From: an uncultured Collinsella sp.
GTDB taxonomy: Bacteria; Actinomycetota; Coriobacteriia; Coriobacteriales; Coriobacteriaceae
Reading direction: 5' to 3'
DNA: 52,310 nucleotides
Assembly (NCBI GenBank): GCA_902478545.1
Contig: CABSLA010000011.1
Span: forward strand, 1 to 52,310
Of this stretch, positions 9,435 to 17,079 are shown piece by piece. Below the pieces are notes generated by a model. It worked only from the letters and a program-made list of their open reading frames with translations, was not told the origin of the DNA and did no database searches. Each line of letters opens with the position of its first letter. Position 1 is the first letter of the stretch. A program made the translations under genes and the position numbers.

Positions 9435-9500
9435 TTTGGTCCTTTGTGGTCAAGCATTTGGTCAGTGTTTGGTCGGCGTTTGGTTGGGTTTTGGAAAGAC
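9435..9500 (+). repeat. 11-bp-phased TTTGG array upstream of recA
   Basis: TTTGG begins at 9435, 9457, 9468, 9479 and 9490, and a degenerate unit (GTGGTC) fits the register at 9446. Spacing is therefore exactly one DNA turn across six positions. The array ends about 30 bases before the recA -35 box. The ORF that crosses it has no support as a gene. Confidence 0.6.
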
Positions 9501-9526
9501 CGCCTGCATATGATTTATCTGAACGG

Positions 9527-9555
9527 TTGACCACGAACAGCCGTTCGTTTATTAT
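9527..9555 (+). promoter_or_regulatory. recA promoter with LexA (SOS) box in the spacer
   Basis: TTGACC (9527-9532), a 17-base spacer and TATTAT (9550-9555) form a good sigma-70/SigA-type promoter. The spacer contains CGAACAGCCGTTCG (9534-9547), a Gram-positive SOS box with perfect CGAAC/GTTCG arms. LexA bound there would block RNA polymerase; lexA itself is in this window. Confidence 0.85.
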
Positions 9556-9585
9556 CGATGCAGGTTGTTAAGAGGAGGGCTATTC

Positions 9586-10734
9586 ATGGCCAAGAATTCA
9601 GGTCCCGTACGTACCGTTCATGCTCGCACGACGGGTAAAGAGCGCGATGAGATGATCGCCACCACCAAGGCCGAGATCGAGAAGAAATTCGGCCAGGGTT
9701 CCATCATGAGGTACGGCGACGGTGGCCCCGAGCTCGAGGTCGAGGCCATCCCTACGGGCGCTCTGGCACTCGATGCCGCTCTGGGTATCGGCGGTGTGCC
9801 GCGCGGCCGAATCGTCGAGATCTACGGTCCCGAGTCCTCCGGTAAGACGACGCTTTCGCTCGAGATCTTGGCCGAGGCCCAGGCAATGGGTGGCGTTGTG
9901 GCATTTATCGATGCCGAGCACGCGCTCGATCCCACGTATGCCGCGCGCATCGGCGTGGATATCGACGAGGTGCTCATTTCCCAGCCCGATACGGGTGAGC
10001 AGGCGCTCGAGATCGTTGACATGCTTGTGCGTTCAGGTGCCATCGATGCCATCGTTGTCGACTCCGTCGCCGCGCTGACCCCGCGTGCCGAGATCGAGGG
10101 AGAAATCGGCGACACTACGGTCGGTCTTCAGGCTCGCCTGATGAGCCAGGCGCTCCGCAAGCTCGCCGGCTCGCTGTCTAAGTCCAACACGACGTGCATC
10201 TTCATTAACCAGCTGCGTGAGAAGATCGGCGTCATGTTCGGCAACCCCGAGACCACGACGGGCGGTCGCGCCCTTAAGTTCTTCTCTTCGGTGCGTATCG
10301 ACATTCGCCGCATCGACAGCATTAAGCTTAAGGACGAGGTTATCGGTAACCGCGTGCGCGCCAAGGTCGTTAAGAACAAGGTGGCAGCTCCGTTCCGTTC
10401 TGCTGAGTTCGACATCATGTACGGTACGGGCATCTCTAAGGAGGGCTCGATTCTGGACATGGCTGTCGAGTGCGGCATCTGCAAGAAGATGGGCTCCTGG
10501 TTTGCCTATGGCGAGGACAAGCTCGGCAACGGTCGCGAGGCCGCCAAGGCTTTCCTGCGCGAACACCCCGATTGCGCCGACGAGATTGAGCATAAGGTTC
10601 GCCTTGCCTGCGGACTTGAGTTTGATGACGATGCTCCGTCCGAGGTCGAGCTGACCGATCAGCCTGCGCCTGAGGAGTTTGATGGGCTTTACGCCATCGA
10701 TGGTTCCGCTATGCTCGATGATGACGACGAGTAG
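9586..10734 (+). CDS. recA: Recombinase RecA
   Basis: RecA forms filaments on single-stranded DNA, promotes strand exchange and triggers LexA self-cleavage. Walker A GPESSGKTT lies at residues 81-89. Further family segments include the L2-region stretch FGNPETTTGGRALKF, INQLREKIGVMFG, and an acidic C-terminal tail (DDDDE). I chose the ATG at 9586 because AGAGGAGGG precedes it; an in-frame start at 9565 would add seven residues and lacks that site. The resulting 382 aa is slightly longer than usual because of the N-terminal tail. recX follows after 11 bases. Confidence 0.97.
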   Translation: MAKNSGPVRTVHARTTGKERDEMIATTKAEIEKKFGQGSIMRYGDGGPELEVEAIPTGALALDAALGIGGVPRGRIVEIYGPESSGKTTLSLEILAEAQAMGGVVAFIDAEHALDPTYAARIGVDIDEVLISQPDTGEQALEIVDMLVRSGAIDAIVVDSVAALTPRAEIEGEIGDTTVGLQARLMSQALRKLAGSLSKSNTTCIFINQLREKIGVMFGNPETTTGGRALKFFSSVRIDIRRIDSIKLKDEVIGNRVRAKVVKNKVAAPFRSAEFDIMYGTGISKEGSILDMAVECGICKKMGSWFAYGEDKLGNGREAAKAFLREHPDCADEIEHKVRLACGLEFDDDAPSEVELTDQPAPEEFDGLYAIDGSAMLDDDDE

Positions 10735-10745
10735 CGGTTACGCTC

Positions 10746-11438
10746 ATGTCGTATACGGTGACCGAGGCCACGGTCGTCTTTCCCGATAAGAAGGCGGCCT
10801 CCTCGTTTTCGAGCGGGTATGCGTCCAAAAAGCCTTGCGCACATATCGATTGTGAGCTTGAGGACGGTTTTGAGCGGTCCATTTGGATTCCCATGCGGGT
10901 CGCGCGCCTGTATGTCAAAAACCGCCCCGATCTTCCCTGTGATTGGGACAACTTTCGTGAGGCGGTGCAGCTCATCGAGCGTAAATGTGCACTTACCATG
11001 GTGACCGAGATGCTATCGCGCCGCGACCATGCGACGGGTGAGGTCCGTGACAAGCTGGCTCGCTACGGCTTTCACCAGCCCGCGATCGATTTCGCCGTCG
11101 AGCGCGCCACCGAGTATCACTTTTTAGACGAGAACCGCTTTTGCTCGTACTTTATCGAGGAGCGCAAGCGGCGCGGTTGGGGACAGCGCAAAATCGAGAC
11201 CGAGCTCAAGCGACGTCATGTTGTGCTCGATGACATTCCCGGTTATCCCGAGGATTATTTTGCCGTCGAAGACGATTTGGCGCGTTCGTCAGCCCTGCTC
11301 GCCAAGCGGCGTGTTCCAGAGACGCGTGGATTCGAAAAACTGGTTCGGTTTTTGATGGGCAAGGGCTTCTCGTATCACATCGCCGCCGATGCCGTTAAGG
11401 CACGTCTCGATGCCGAACGCGAGGAATGTGCGGTTTAG
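10746..11438 (+). CDS. recX: Regulatory protein RecX
   Basis: RecX caps or inhibits RecA filaments. The protein (230 aa) has three-helix RecX repeats, visible in LSRRDHATGEVRDKLARYGF, FLDENRFCSYFIEERKRRGWG followed by a KIETELKRR segment, and the C-terminal FEKLVRFLMGKGFSYHIAADAV. The first 70 residues resemble the N-terminal extension of Gram-positive RecX proteins. It lies directly after recA, so co-transcription and SOS control from the recA promoter are likely. Confidence 0.88.
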   Translation: MSYTVTEATVVFPDKKAASSFSSGYASKKPCAHIDCELEDGFERSIWIPMRVARLYVKNRPDLPCDWDNFREAVQLIERKCALTMVTEMLSRRDHATGEVRDKLARYGFHQPAIDFAVERATEYHFLDENRFCSYFIEERKRRGWGQRKIETELKRRHVVLDDIPGYPEDYFAVEDDLARSSALLAKRRVPETRGFEKLVRFLMGKGFSYHIAADAVKARLDAEREECAV

Positions 11439-11450
11439 GCGTATGCGTTT

Positions 11451-11500
11451 TGTGGCCCTGCCGTTCACCGCGTTTTAGCCGCCGTGCCGGGGCCATTTAT
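11451..11500 (+). terminator. Probable terminator after recX
   Basis: TGGCCC (from about 11451) can pair with GGGCCA (to about 11496) across a partly paired loop, followed by the T-rich run ATTTATTTG. The stem is imperfect in the middle. It lies between recX and the promoter of the RNase Y gene. Confidence 0.45.
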
Positions 11501-11529
11501 TTGACAGTTGTTGTGGTTCAACGTACGAT
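11501..11529 (+). promoter_or_regulatory. Promoter of the rny operon
   Basis: A perfect TTGACA (11501-11506), a 17-base spacer and TACGAT (11524-11529) make a strong housekeeping promoter. It is followed by a leader of about 160 bases before the rny start, so the rny-GHKL-spoVS run has its own control independent of recA. Confidence 0.75.
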
Positions 11530-11634
11530 AAACACTGTCATTTGCTTTGTGATATGTGCTCATCTGTTATGAGTTTGTTTATATGTTTATCTGTATCCGA
11601 CCCGCATAAGCTGCGCCCATATTACTCAAATGTC

Positions 11635-11670
11635 GCGAGCCGTTCGTAAGGACGGTTCGCTTTGTTGTGT
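11635..11670 (+). promoter_or_regulatory. Leader hairpin upstream of rny
   Basis: GCGAGCCGT (11635-11643) and ACGGTTCGC (11652-11660) pair over nine positions including one G-T, and the run TTTGTTGTGT follows. It resembles a weak intrinsic terminator inside the 5' leader and ends about 25 bases before the rny ribosome site. It could act as an attenuator or as a cleavage/protection element; which is not known. Confidence 0.4.
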
Positions 11671-11695
11671 AACGAATCCATAAAAAGGAGTGAGC

Positions 11696-13246
11696 ATGCC
11701 TATCATCGCAGCGCTCGTTGGCATCGTTTTGGGTGCCATCGCCGCCATTGCCTACATGCGCACCGCCAAGCAGGGTAGTCTTCACGAGGCCGACGAAAAG
11801 ATCCAGTCGGCACACGCACAGGCTGAGTCCCTGATCGGTGATGCTAAGCGTCAGGCCGAGACCCTCAAAAAAGAGGCTCTGCTCGAGGCTAAAGAGGAGA
11901 TCATCAAGAACAAGCAGGCCGCCGAGGCCGAGGACAAGCAGCGTAAGAGCGAGATTCGTACGCTCGAGAACCGTGTGATGCAGCGCGAGGAGTCCCTCGA
12001 TCGCCGAAACGACGCTCTCGACAAGCGTGAGCACCAGCTGTCCAGCCAGGCCGGTCAGGTCGAGAAGCGCTCTCGCGAGCTCGAGGAGCTCTGCGCCAAG
12101 CAGACCTCCGAGCTCGAGCGTATCGCCGACCTGACCCGCGAGGATGCCCACAAGGAGCTCCTCGATAAGGTTCGCGGCGAGGTCACCCACGAGGCCGCCA
12201 CGATCATTCGCGAGTCCGAGCAGCAGGTTCGCGCCGAGTGCCACAAGACCGCCCAGGAGATTCTGTCCCTGGCGATTCAGCGCTGCGCTGCCGACCACAC
12301 AGCCGAGGTCACCGTTACCTCCGTGCACATTCCCTCTGATGACCTCAAGGGCCGTATCATCGGTCGCGAGGGTCGCAACATCCGGACCTTCGAGCAGGTT
12401 TCCGGCGTCAACCTCGTGATTGACGACACGCCCGAGACCGTCGTTCTTTCGAGCTTCGACCCGGTCCGTCGTGAGACCGCCCGTGTTGCCCTCGAGAACC
12501 TCATCGCCGACGGCCGCATTCACCCCGCCCGCATCGAGGAGATGTATCACAAGGCTGCCGACCTGGTTCAGCAGCGCGTGCGCGAGGCTGGCGAGCAGGC
12601 TGCCTTCGATACCGGCATTCACGACCTGCACCCCGAGATCGTCAAGACCCTTGGTGCCCTGCGCTACCGTACCTCGTTTGGTCAGAACGTGCTTCAGCAC
12701 TCCCTCGAAGTCTCTGACCTGTGCGGCGTGATGGCTTCCGAGCTTGGCCTGGACGTTGTGACCGCCAAGCGCGCCGGTCTGCTGCACGACCTGGGCAAGG
12801 CAATTGACCACGACGTCGAGGGCCCGCATGCCGTCATCGGCGCCGAGCTTGCCCGCCGTTATGGCGAGAAGCCCGTTATCGTTCATGCTATCGAGGCTCA
12901 CCATGCCGATGTCGACCCTAACACGGTGCTCGATGTCCTGGTACAGGCCGCTGATGCTGTCTCTGCTTCTCGCCCCGGTGCCCGTCGCGAGTCTGCCGAG
13001 AACTACATCAAGCGTCTCGAGAAGCTCGAGGAGATCGCCAACTCCCATGAAGGCGTCGAGCGTACCTATGCCATGCAGGCTGGTCGCGAGGTCCACGTCA
13101 TGGTTCAGCCGGACAAGATCTCCGATGCCCAGTCCACGGTCCTGGCTCACGATATCGCCCATCAGATCGAGGAAGAGATGGAGTATCCCGGTCAGGTGCG
13201 CGTCGTCGTGATTCGCGAGAGCCGCGCTGTCGATATCGCTAAATAA
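11696..13246 (+). CDS. rny: Ribonuclease Y
   Basis: RNase Y is a membrane-tethered endoribonuclease that starts mRNA decay in many Gram-positives. An N-terminal membrane helix (IIAALVGIVLGAIAAIAYM) is followed by a long charged coiled coil (about residues 25-200), a KH domain (around DLKGRIIGREGRNIRTFEQ), an HD phosphohydrolase domain with the catalytic H364-D365 pair in HDLGKA, and a conserved C-terminus ending in a REIRAVDIAK-like stretch. The ATG at 11696 is five bases after AAAAAGGAG; a GTG six bases upstream is disfavoured. 516 aa is normal. Confidence 0.95.
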   Translation: MPIIAALVGIVLGAIAAIAYMRTAKQGSLHEADEKIQSAHAQAESLIGDAKRQAETLKKEALLEAKEEIIKNKQAAEAEDKQRKSEIRTLENRVMQREESLDRRNDALDKREHQLSSQAGQVEKRSRELEELCAKQTSELERIADLTREDAHKELLDKVRGEVTHEAATIIRESEQQVRAECHKTAQEILSLAIQRCAADHTAEVTVTSVHIPSDDLKGRIIGREGRNIRTFEQVSGVNLVIDDTPETVVLSSFDPVRRETARVALENLIADGRIHPARIEEMYHKAADLVQQRVREAGEQAAFDTGIHDLHPEIVKTLGALRYRTSFGQNVLQHSLEVSDLCGVMASELGLDVVTAKRAGLLHDLGKAIDHDVEGPHAVIGAELARRYGEKPVIVHAIEAHHADVDPNTVLDVLVQAADAVSASRPGARRESAENYIKRLEKLEEIANSHEGVERTYAMQAGREVHVMVQPDKISDAQSTVLAHDIAHQIEEEMEYPGQVRVVVIRESRAVDIAK

Positions 13247-13247
13247 C

Positions 13248-14333
13248 ATGAGCGACGCGAACGAGCTCATCTCATTTATCGCGTCGATGTCGGGGGAGGG
13301 CAACCTTCGCGTCGAGGAGAACCTTGGCGAGGGGTATGTCCGCCTCCGCGTTTCGGAGGCCGAGCGGCGCCAGGCAAAGCACGACATTCAGAATGTCGAG
13401 GATATCGTCATCGAAATGCTCCGTAATGCTCGCGATGCTGGCGCCGACAAGGTCTATCTCGCCACGACCAAGGAAGATGGCGTCCGCACGCTTGTCTTTC
13501 TGGATAACGGTTCGGGCGTTCCACAGGATATGCAAGAGCGAATCTTCGATGCCCGCGTCACCTCCAAGCTCGAGAGTATGAAGATGGACCGTTGGGGCGT
13601 TCACGGTCGTGGCATGGCATTGTTTTCGATCAAGCAGAACACCGATGAGGCCCGTGTGGTCACGTCAGGTGTCGATCTTGGCTCGGCCTTTAAGGTGAGC
13701 GTTGCGGCCGACCGCCTCAGTGAGCGTGCCGATCAGTCCAGCTGGCCCCAGGCTGTCAAGGATGAGGACGGACGTTATGTCTGTGCTCGCGGTCCGCATA
13801 ATATTATTCGCGCTGCTTGTGAGTTTGCGCTCGAGGAGTTGCGTGGTTGCGATGTCTATCTTGGTTCTCCGTCTGAGATTGCCGCGACCCTTTATGCTCA
13901 GGCGTCAAGTCGGCTCGATACGTCGCGTCTCCTGTTCATTGATGACGAGAGCGAGCTTCCAGTTGTCGATCGTTTAGGCCTTGCCTCTGATGCCGAGGAC
14001 TTTATCCGTATCTGTTCGGGTTTGGGTCTTGAGATGTCTGAGCGCACGGCCCATCGCATTTTGGCAGGGCAGATTAAGCCCGTTCGCGGTGTGACTGCGC
14101 GTCTGCTGCGCGAGCGTGATTCGTCCTCGCATGCGCCGGCTCCTGTCGATCTCGCGAAGGATCGTCGCGGGCTACGTATTGCCAAGGATGACATAGCACA
14201 GTTTTCGCGTGCTGTGGAGCGCGACTTTAATGACCTTGCCGCTCGGTACTATCTCAACCTTTGCGGCGACCCAAAGATTCGTGTTTCGCGTGATCGAATC
14301 ACCGTGACCTTCGATCTTGCCAAAGAGGAATAG
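13248..14333 (+). CDS. Uncharacterised GHKL-fold ATP-binding protein
   Basis: The N-terminal third has the Bergerat ATP-binding fold shared by Hsp90, gyrase, histidine kinases and MutL. The N-box EMLRNARDA has E56 and N60, the G1 box DNGSG spans 86-90, and the G2 box GVHGRG spans 117-122. The N-box looks more like MutL/Hsp90 than a histidine kinase, and there is no phosphoacceptor histidine domain or membrane segment. The remainder (about 160-361) has no domain I recognise. It starts one base after the rny stop, so the two are almost surely co-translated, and spoVS follows. In Bacillus the slot between rny and spoVS holds the phosphodiesterase gene ymdB. No function is assigned. Confidence 0.75.
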   Translation: MSDANELISFIASMSGEGNLRVEENLGEGYVRLRVSEAERRQAKHDIQNVEDIVIEMLRNARDAGADKVYLATTKEDGVRTLVFLDNGSGVPQDMQERIFDARVTSKLESMKMDRWGVHGRGMALFSIKQNTDEARVVTSGVDLGSAFKVSVAADRLSERADQSSWPQAVKDEDGRYVCARGPHNIIRAACEFALEELRGCDVYLGSPSEIAATLYAQASSRLDTSRLLFIDDESELPVVDRLGLASDAEDFIRICSGLGLEMSERTAHRILAGQIKPVRGVTARLLRERDSSSHAPAPVDLAKDRRGLRIAKDDIAQFSRAVERDFNDLAARYYLNLCGDPKIRVSRDRITVTFDLAKEE

Positions 14334-14407
14334 TGCCTTTACCGAGTCCACTCGGTACGATAAAGTTATTGCAGTTAAAACGTACTTTTAAACGCAGGAG
14401 TTTCTTC

Positions 14408-14725
14408 ATGGATTGCCTGAAGGTATCAAGCAAATCATCGCCCGCGTCCGTTGCCGGCGCCATCGCCGGCATGGTCAAGGATGGTGTACCCGTCAACATC
14501 CAGTGTGTCGGCGCCGGTGCGGTCAACCAGGCTATTAAGGCCGTGGCTATCGCGCGCGGTTTTTTGATTCCAACCGGTTTTGATATTTCCTGCGCGCCCG
14601 TGTTCTCCGACATCCTCATTAACGGGGAGTCGCGCACGGCCATCCGCCTTTCTATCTACGTTCACCAGATCAATCGAGCTGCTATGGATAACGTCGTCAT
14701 GGATGATGTTAAGCCTGTGGCATAG
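14408..14725 (+). CDS. spoVS: Stage V sporulation protein S family protein (SpoVS)
   Basis: SpoVS is a small Alba-like protein needed for late sporulation in Bacillus but also found in non-sporulating bacteria. The family core is clear: LKVSSKSSPASVAGAIAGM, GAGAVNQAIKAVAIARGF and NGESRTAIRLSIY. The ATG at 14408 follows CAGGAG with a seven-base gap; an in-frame start at 14333 would add 25 unrelated residues. The protein has 105 residues, about 20 more than the usual SpoVS, because of a C-terminal tail. No sporulation genes are visible. Its place after rny mirrors the Bacillus order. Confidence 0.9.
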   Translation: MDCLKVSSKSSPASVAGAIAGMVKDGVPVNIQCVGAGAVNQAIKAVAIARGFLIPTGFDISCAPVFSDILINGESRTAIRLSIYVHQINRAAMDNVVMDDVKPVA

Positions 14726-14764
14726 CTTCTGCTTGCCTTGTTTCGCTCCCCATCGTTAGGACTT

Positions 14765-16141
14765 ATGCACATGGACCAGCGTTCCGTACGCGATATTCTT
14801 GCCGGTAAAACCTACTTTATCCGCACCTTTGGCTGCCAGATGAATCAGCACGACTCCGAGCGTGTGAGCGGTCTGCTTGATTCGTATGGCTGCCTCATGG
14901 CGCTCGATCCCGCGCATGCCGATATCGTTGTCTTCATGACGTGCTGCGTGCGCGAGGCCGCCGATACTCGCCTGTACGGTCAGTGCAATTCCTGCAAAAG
15001 CCTGCCGCCTTCGCCTTCGGGCAAGCGCGTGGTTGCCGTTGGCGGTTGCATCGCGCAGCGCGATGGCGAGGGCCTGCTCACCAACGTCGATAACGTCAAT
15101 GTCATCTTTGGCACGAATTCCATTGCACATGTGGCCGAGCTCATTGCCGAGGCGTTCCTTGATGGTAAGCGTCATATCCGCACCAATGAGCATGAGGATA
15201 CGGACGCCATGAGCATGCCGTGGCATCGCGAGACCCAGTATCACGCCTGGGTGCCCATCATGACAGGCTGCAATAATTTCTGCACCTATTGCATCGTGCC
15301 GTACGTACGCGGTCGCGAAAAGAGCCGCCCCTTCGAGGAGATTGTCGACGAGGTGACCGGTCTGGTGCGCCAGGGCGTGCGTGAGATTACGCTGCTGGGC
15401 CAAAACGTTAACTCATATGGTCGCGATCTGTTTGGCAAGCCGCGTTTTGCCGATTTGCTGCGTGCCGTGGGCGATACGGGCGTGGAGCGCATCTTCTTTA
15501 CGTCTTCGCATCCTAAGGACCTGCTGCCCGAGACCATCGACGCCATGGCCGAGACACCTGCCGTAATGCCGCAACTGCACCTGGCCGTCCAGTCAGGTTC
15601 GACGCGGATCCTCAAAGAGATGAATCGCCGTTATACACGCGAGGACTATCTGGGCCTGGTCGATCGCATTCGCAACCGCATGCCCGATATCGCGCTCTCG
15701 ACCGACATTATCGTTGGCTTCCCGGGTGAGACTGAAGAAGACTTTGAGCAGACGCTCTCACTTGCCGAGACGGTCCGCTATGCTCAGGCCTATACCTTCA
15801 TCTATTCCAAGCGCGCCGGTACCCCGGCCGCCGAGATTGACGATCCTACGCCGCATGAGGTTATTCTCGGGCGTTTCAACCGCCTGGTTAAGGTTATCGA
15901 GACCACGGCACACGAGTATAACCAGGGTGCGCTTCATACTGTGGTTCCCGCGCTCATTGAGGGAACGAGTAAAAAGAACGATGCGGTCCTGCTGGGCAAG
16001 AGTCCCAAGAATCAGACCGTGCATGCGCCTATCCCCGAGGGTTACAGCATCGATCAGCTTGTTGGCAAGATCGTTGATGTTGACGTTGACGTTGCCAAGA
16101 CCTGGTATTTGTCCGGCTCCGTTGTGGGCGAGCCGCGCTAA
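14765..16141 (+). CDS. miaB: tRNA-2-methylthio-N6-dimethylallyladenosine synthase MiaB
   Basis: MiaB is a radical-SAM methylthiotransferase that acts on i6A37 of tRNAs after MiaA. The N-terminal cluster motif appears as TFGCQMNQHDSERV, MTCCVRE and VGGCIAQ. The radical-SAM motif is CNNFCTYC, followed by IVPYVRGRE, and a TRAM domain ends the protein. TFGCQMN distinguishes it from RimO. Start choices are ATG 14765 (four bases after TAGG) or ATG 14771; a TTG at 14738 looks less likely. The stop overlaps the miaA ATG (TAATG), joining the two enzymes of the same modification pathway. Confidence 0.94.
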   Translation: MHMDQRSVRDILAGKTYFIRTFGCQMNQHDSERVSGLLDSYGCLMALDPAHADIVVFMTCCVREAADTRLYGQCNSCKSLPPSPSGKRVVAVGGCIAQRDGEGLLTNVDNVNVIFGTNSIAHVAELIAEAFLDGKRHIRTNEHEDTDAMSMPWHRETQYHAWVPIMTGCNNFCTYCIVPYVRGREKSRPFEEIVDEVTGLVRQGVREITLLGQNVNSYGRDLFGKPRFADLLRAVGDTGVERIFFTSSHPKDLLPETIDAMAETPAVMPQLHLAVQSGSTRILKEMNRRYTREDYLGLVDRIRNRMPDIALSTDIIVGFPGETEEDFEQTLSLAETVRYAQAYTFIYSKRAGTPAAEIDDPTPHEVILGRFNRLVKVIETTAHEYNQGALHTVVPALIEGTSKKNDAVLLGKSPKNQTVHAPIPEGYSIDQLVGKIVDVDVDVAKTWYLSGSVVGEPR

Positions 16142-17079
16142 TGATTTCTCCCGGGACAGGTCTTTCCGCCGTTGCGATCGTTGGTCCGACGGCGGTAGGT
16201 AAGAGTGATGTTGCCGACCGTTTGGCCGCTCGTCTTTCGTCCGAAGTGCTGTCGTGTGATGCGATGCAAATCTATCGCGGCATGGACATCGGTACCGCAA
16301 AGATGGCGCCCGATGAGTGTACGGCGCCGCTGCGTCTTGTCGACATTGTAGAGCCGGGTGTTGCATATTCTGCTGCGCTTTATCAGGATGACGCTCGCGC
16401 GCATGTTGAGCGTCTCCTTGGTTCGGGTTGCCTGCCGGTTTTTTGCGGAGGTACGGGGCTGTATCTTAAGGCTGCCCTTGATGAGATGGATTTTCCCTCG
16501 GGCGAGCTTGAGGACGATCGTCGCGCGGGGTATCAGGAACTTGCCGAGCGCATAGGCGAGGAAGCGCTGCATGCGCTGCTTGCCGAGCGTGACCCCGAGT
16601 CCGCTGCGGTCATCCACCCCCATAACGTGCGCCGTGTGATTCGTGCACTCGAAATGCATGATGATGGCGTGTCTTATGCCCAGCAAAAGTCACAGTTCAG
16701 TGTTCCGCGCGAGCATTATCATGCTTTGTGGTTTGGCCTGACGCGTAATCGTGAGGTGCTCTACGAGCGCATCAACCTGCGCGTTGACCTGATGTTTGAG
16801 CAAGGTCTTGTTGATGAGGTCCGCGGTCTTATGGATCAGGGGCTGGGAGATGCCCTGACGTCGATGCAGGCTATTGGCTATAAAGAGATCATTGATGCTT
16901 TCAATGGCGTGATTTCTATGGATGAGGCTCGCGAACTCATCAAGATGCGTTCGCGTCGCTATGCCAAACGTCAGCTTTCGTGGTTTAAACGCGATGATCG
17001 CATCGTGTGGTTCGATATGGATGAATGTACGATCGATGAGGTCGTTGAGGAAATCCTGCATCGTATTGAGGCTGCCTAA
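16141..17079 (+). CDS. miaA: tRNA dimethylallyltransferase MiaA
   Basis: MiaA adds a dimethylallyl group from DMAPP to A37 of tRNAs reading UNN codons. The P-loop GPTAVGKS spans residues 15-22. Further family signatures are DAMQIYRGMDIGTAK, VEPGVAYSAALYQDDA and CGGTGLYLKA, plus the C-terminal MQAIGYKEI and RSRRYAKRQLSWF. The protein has 312 residues, as expected. It overlaps miaB and hflX by one base each (both TAATG), forming a tight miaB-miaA-hflX unit. Confidence 0.95.
   Translation: MISPGTGLSAVAIVGPTAVGKSDVADRLAARLSSEVLSCDAMQIYRGMDIGTAKMAPDECTAPLRLVDIVEPGVAYSAALYQDDARAHVERLLGSGCLPVFCGGTGLYLKAALDEMDFPSGELEDDRRAGYQELAERIGEEALHALLAERDPESAAVIHPHNVRRVIRALEMHDDGVSYAQQKSQFSVPREHYHALWFGLTRNREVLYERINLRVDLMFEQGLVDEVRGLMDQGLGDALTSMQAIGYKEIIDAFNGVISMDEARELIKMRSRRYAKRQLSWFKRDDRIVWFDMDECTIDEVVEEILHRIEAA

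Noticed and set aside
9362..9571. 69-codon ORF between the CinA-type gene and recA
   Set aside because: It crosses the TTTGG array, recA promoter and SOS box; no ribosome site or recognisable protein.
11579..13387. 602-codon minus-strand ORF opposite rny, and a 610-codon one opposite ftsK (2269-4101)
   Set aside because: Low-complexity antisense reading of confident coding genes; long only because GC-rich codons avoid stops on the other strand.
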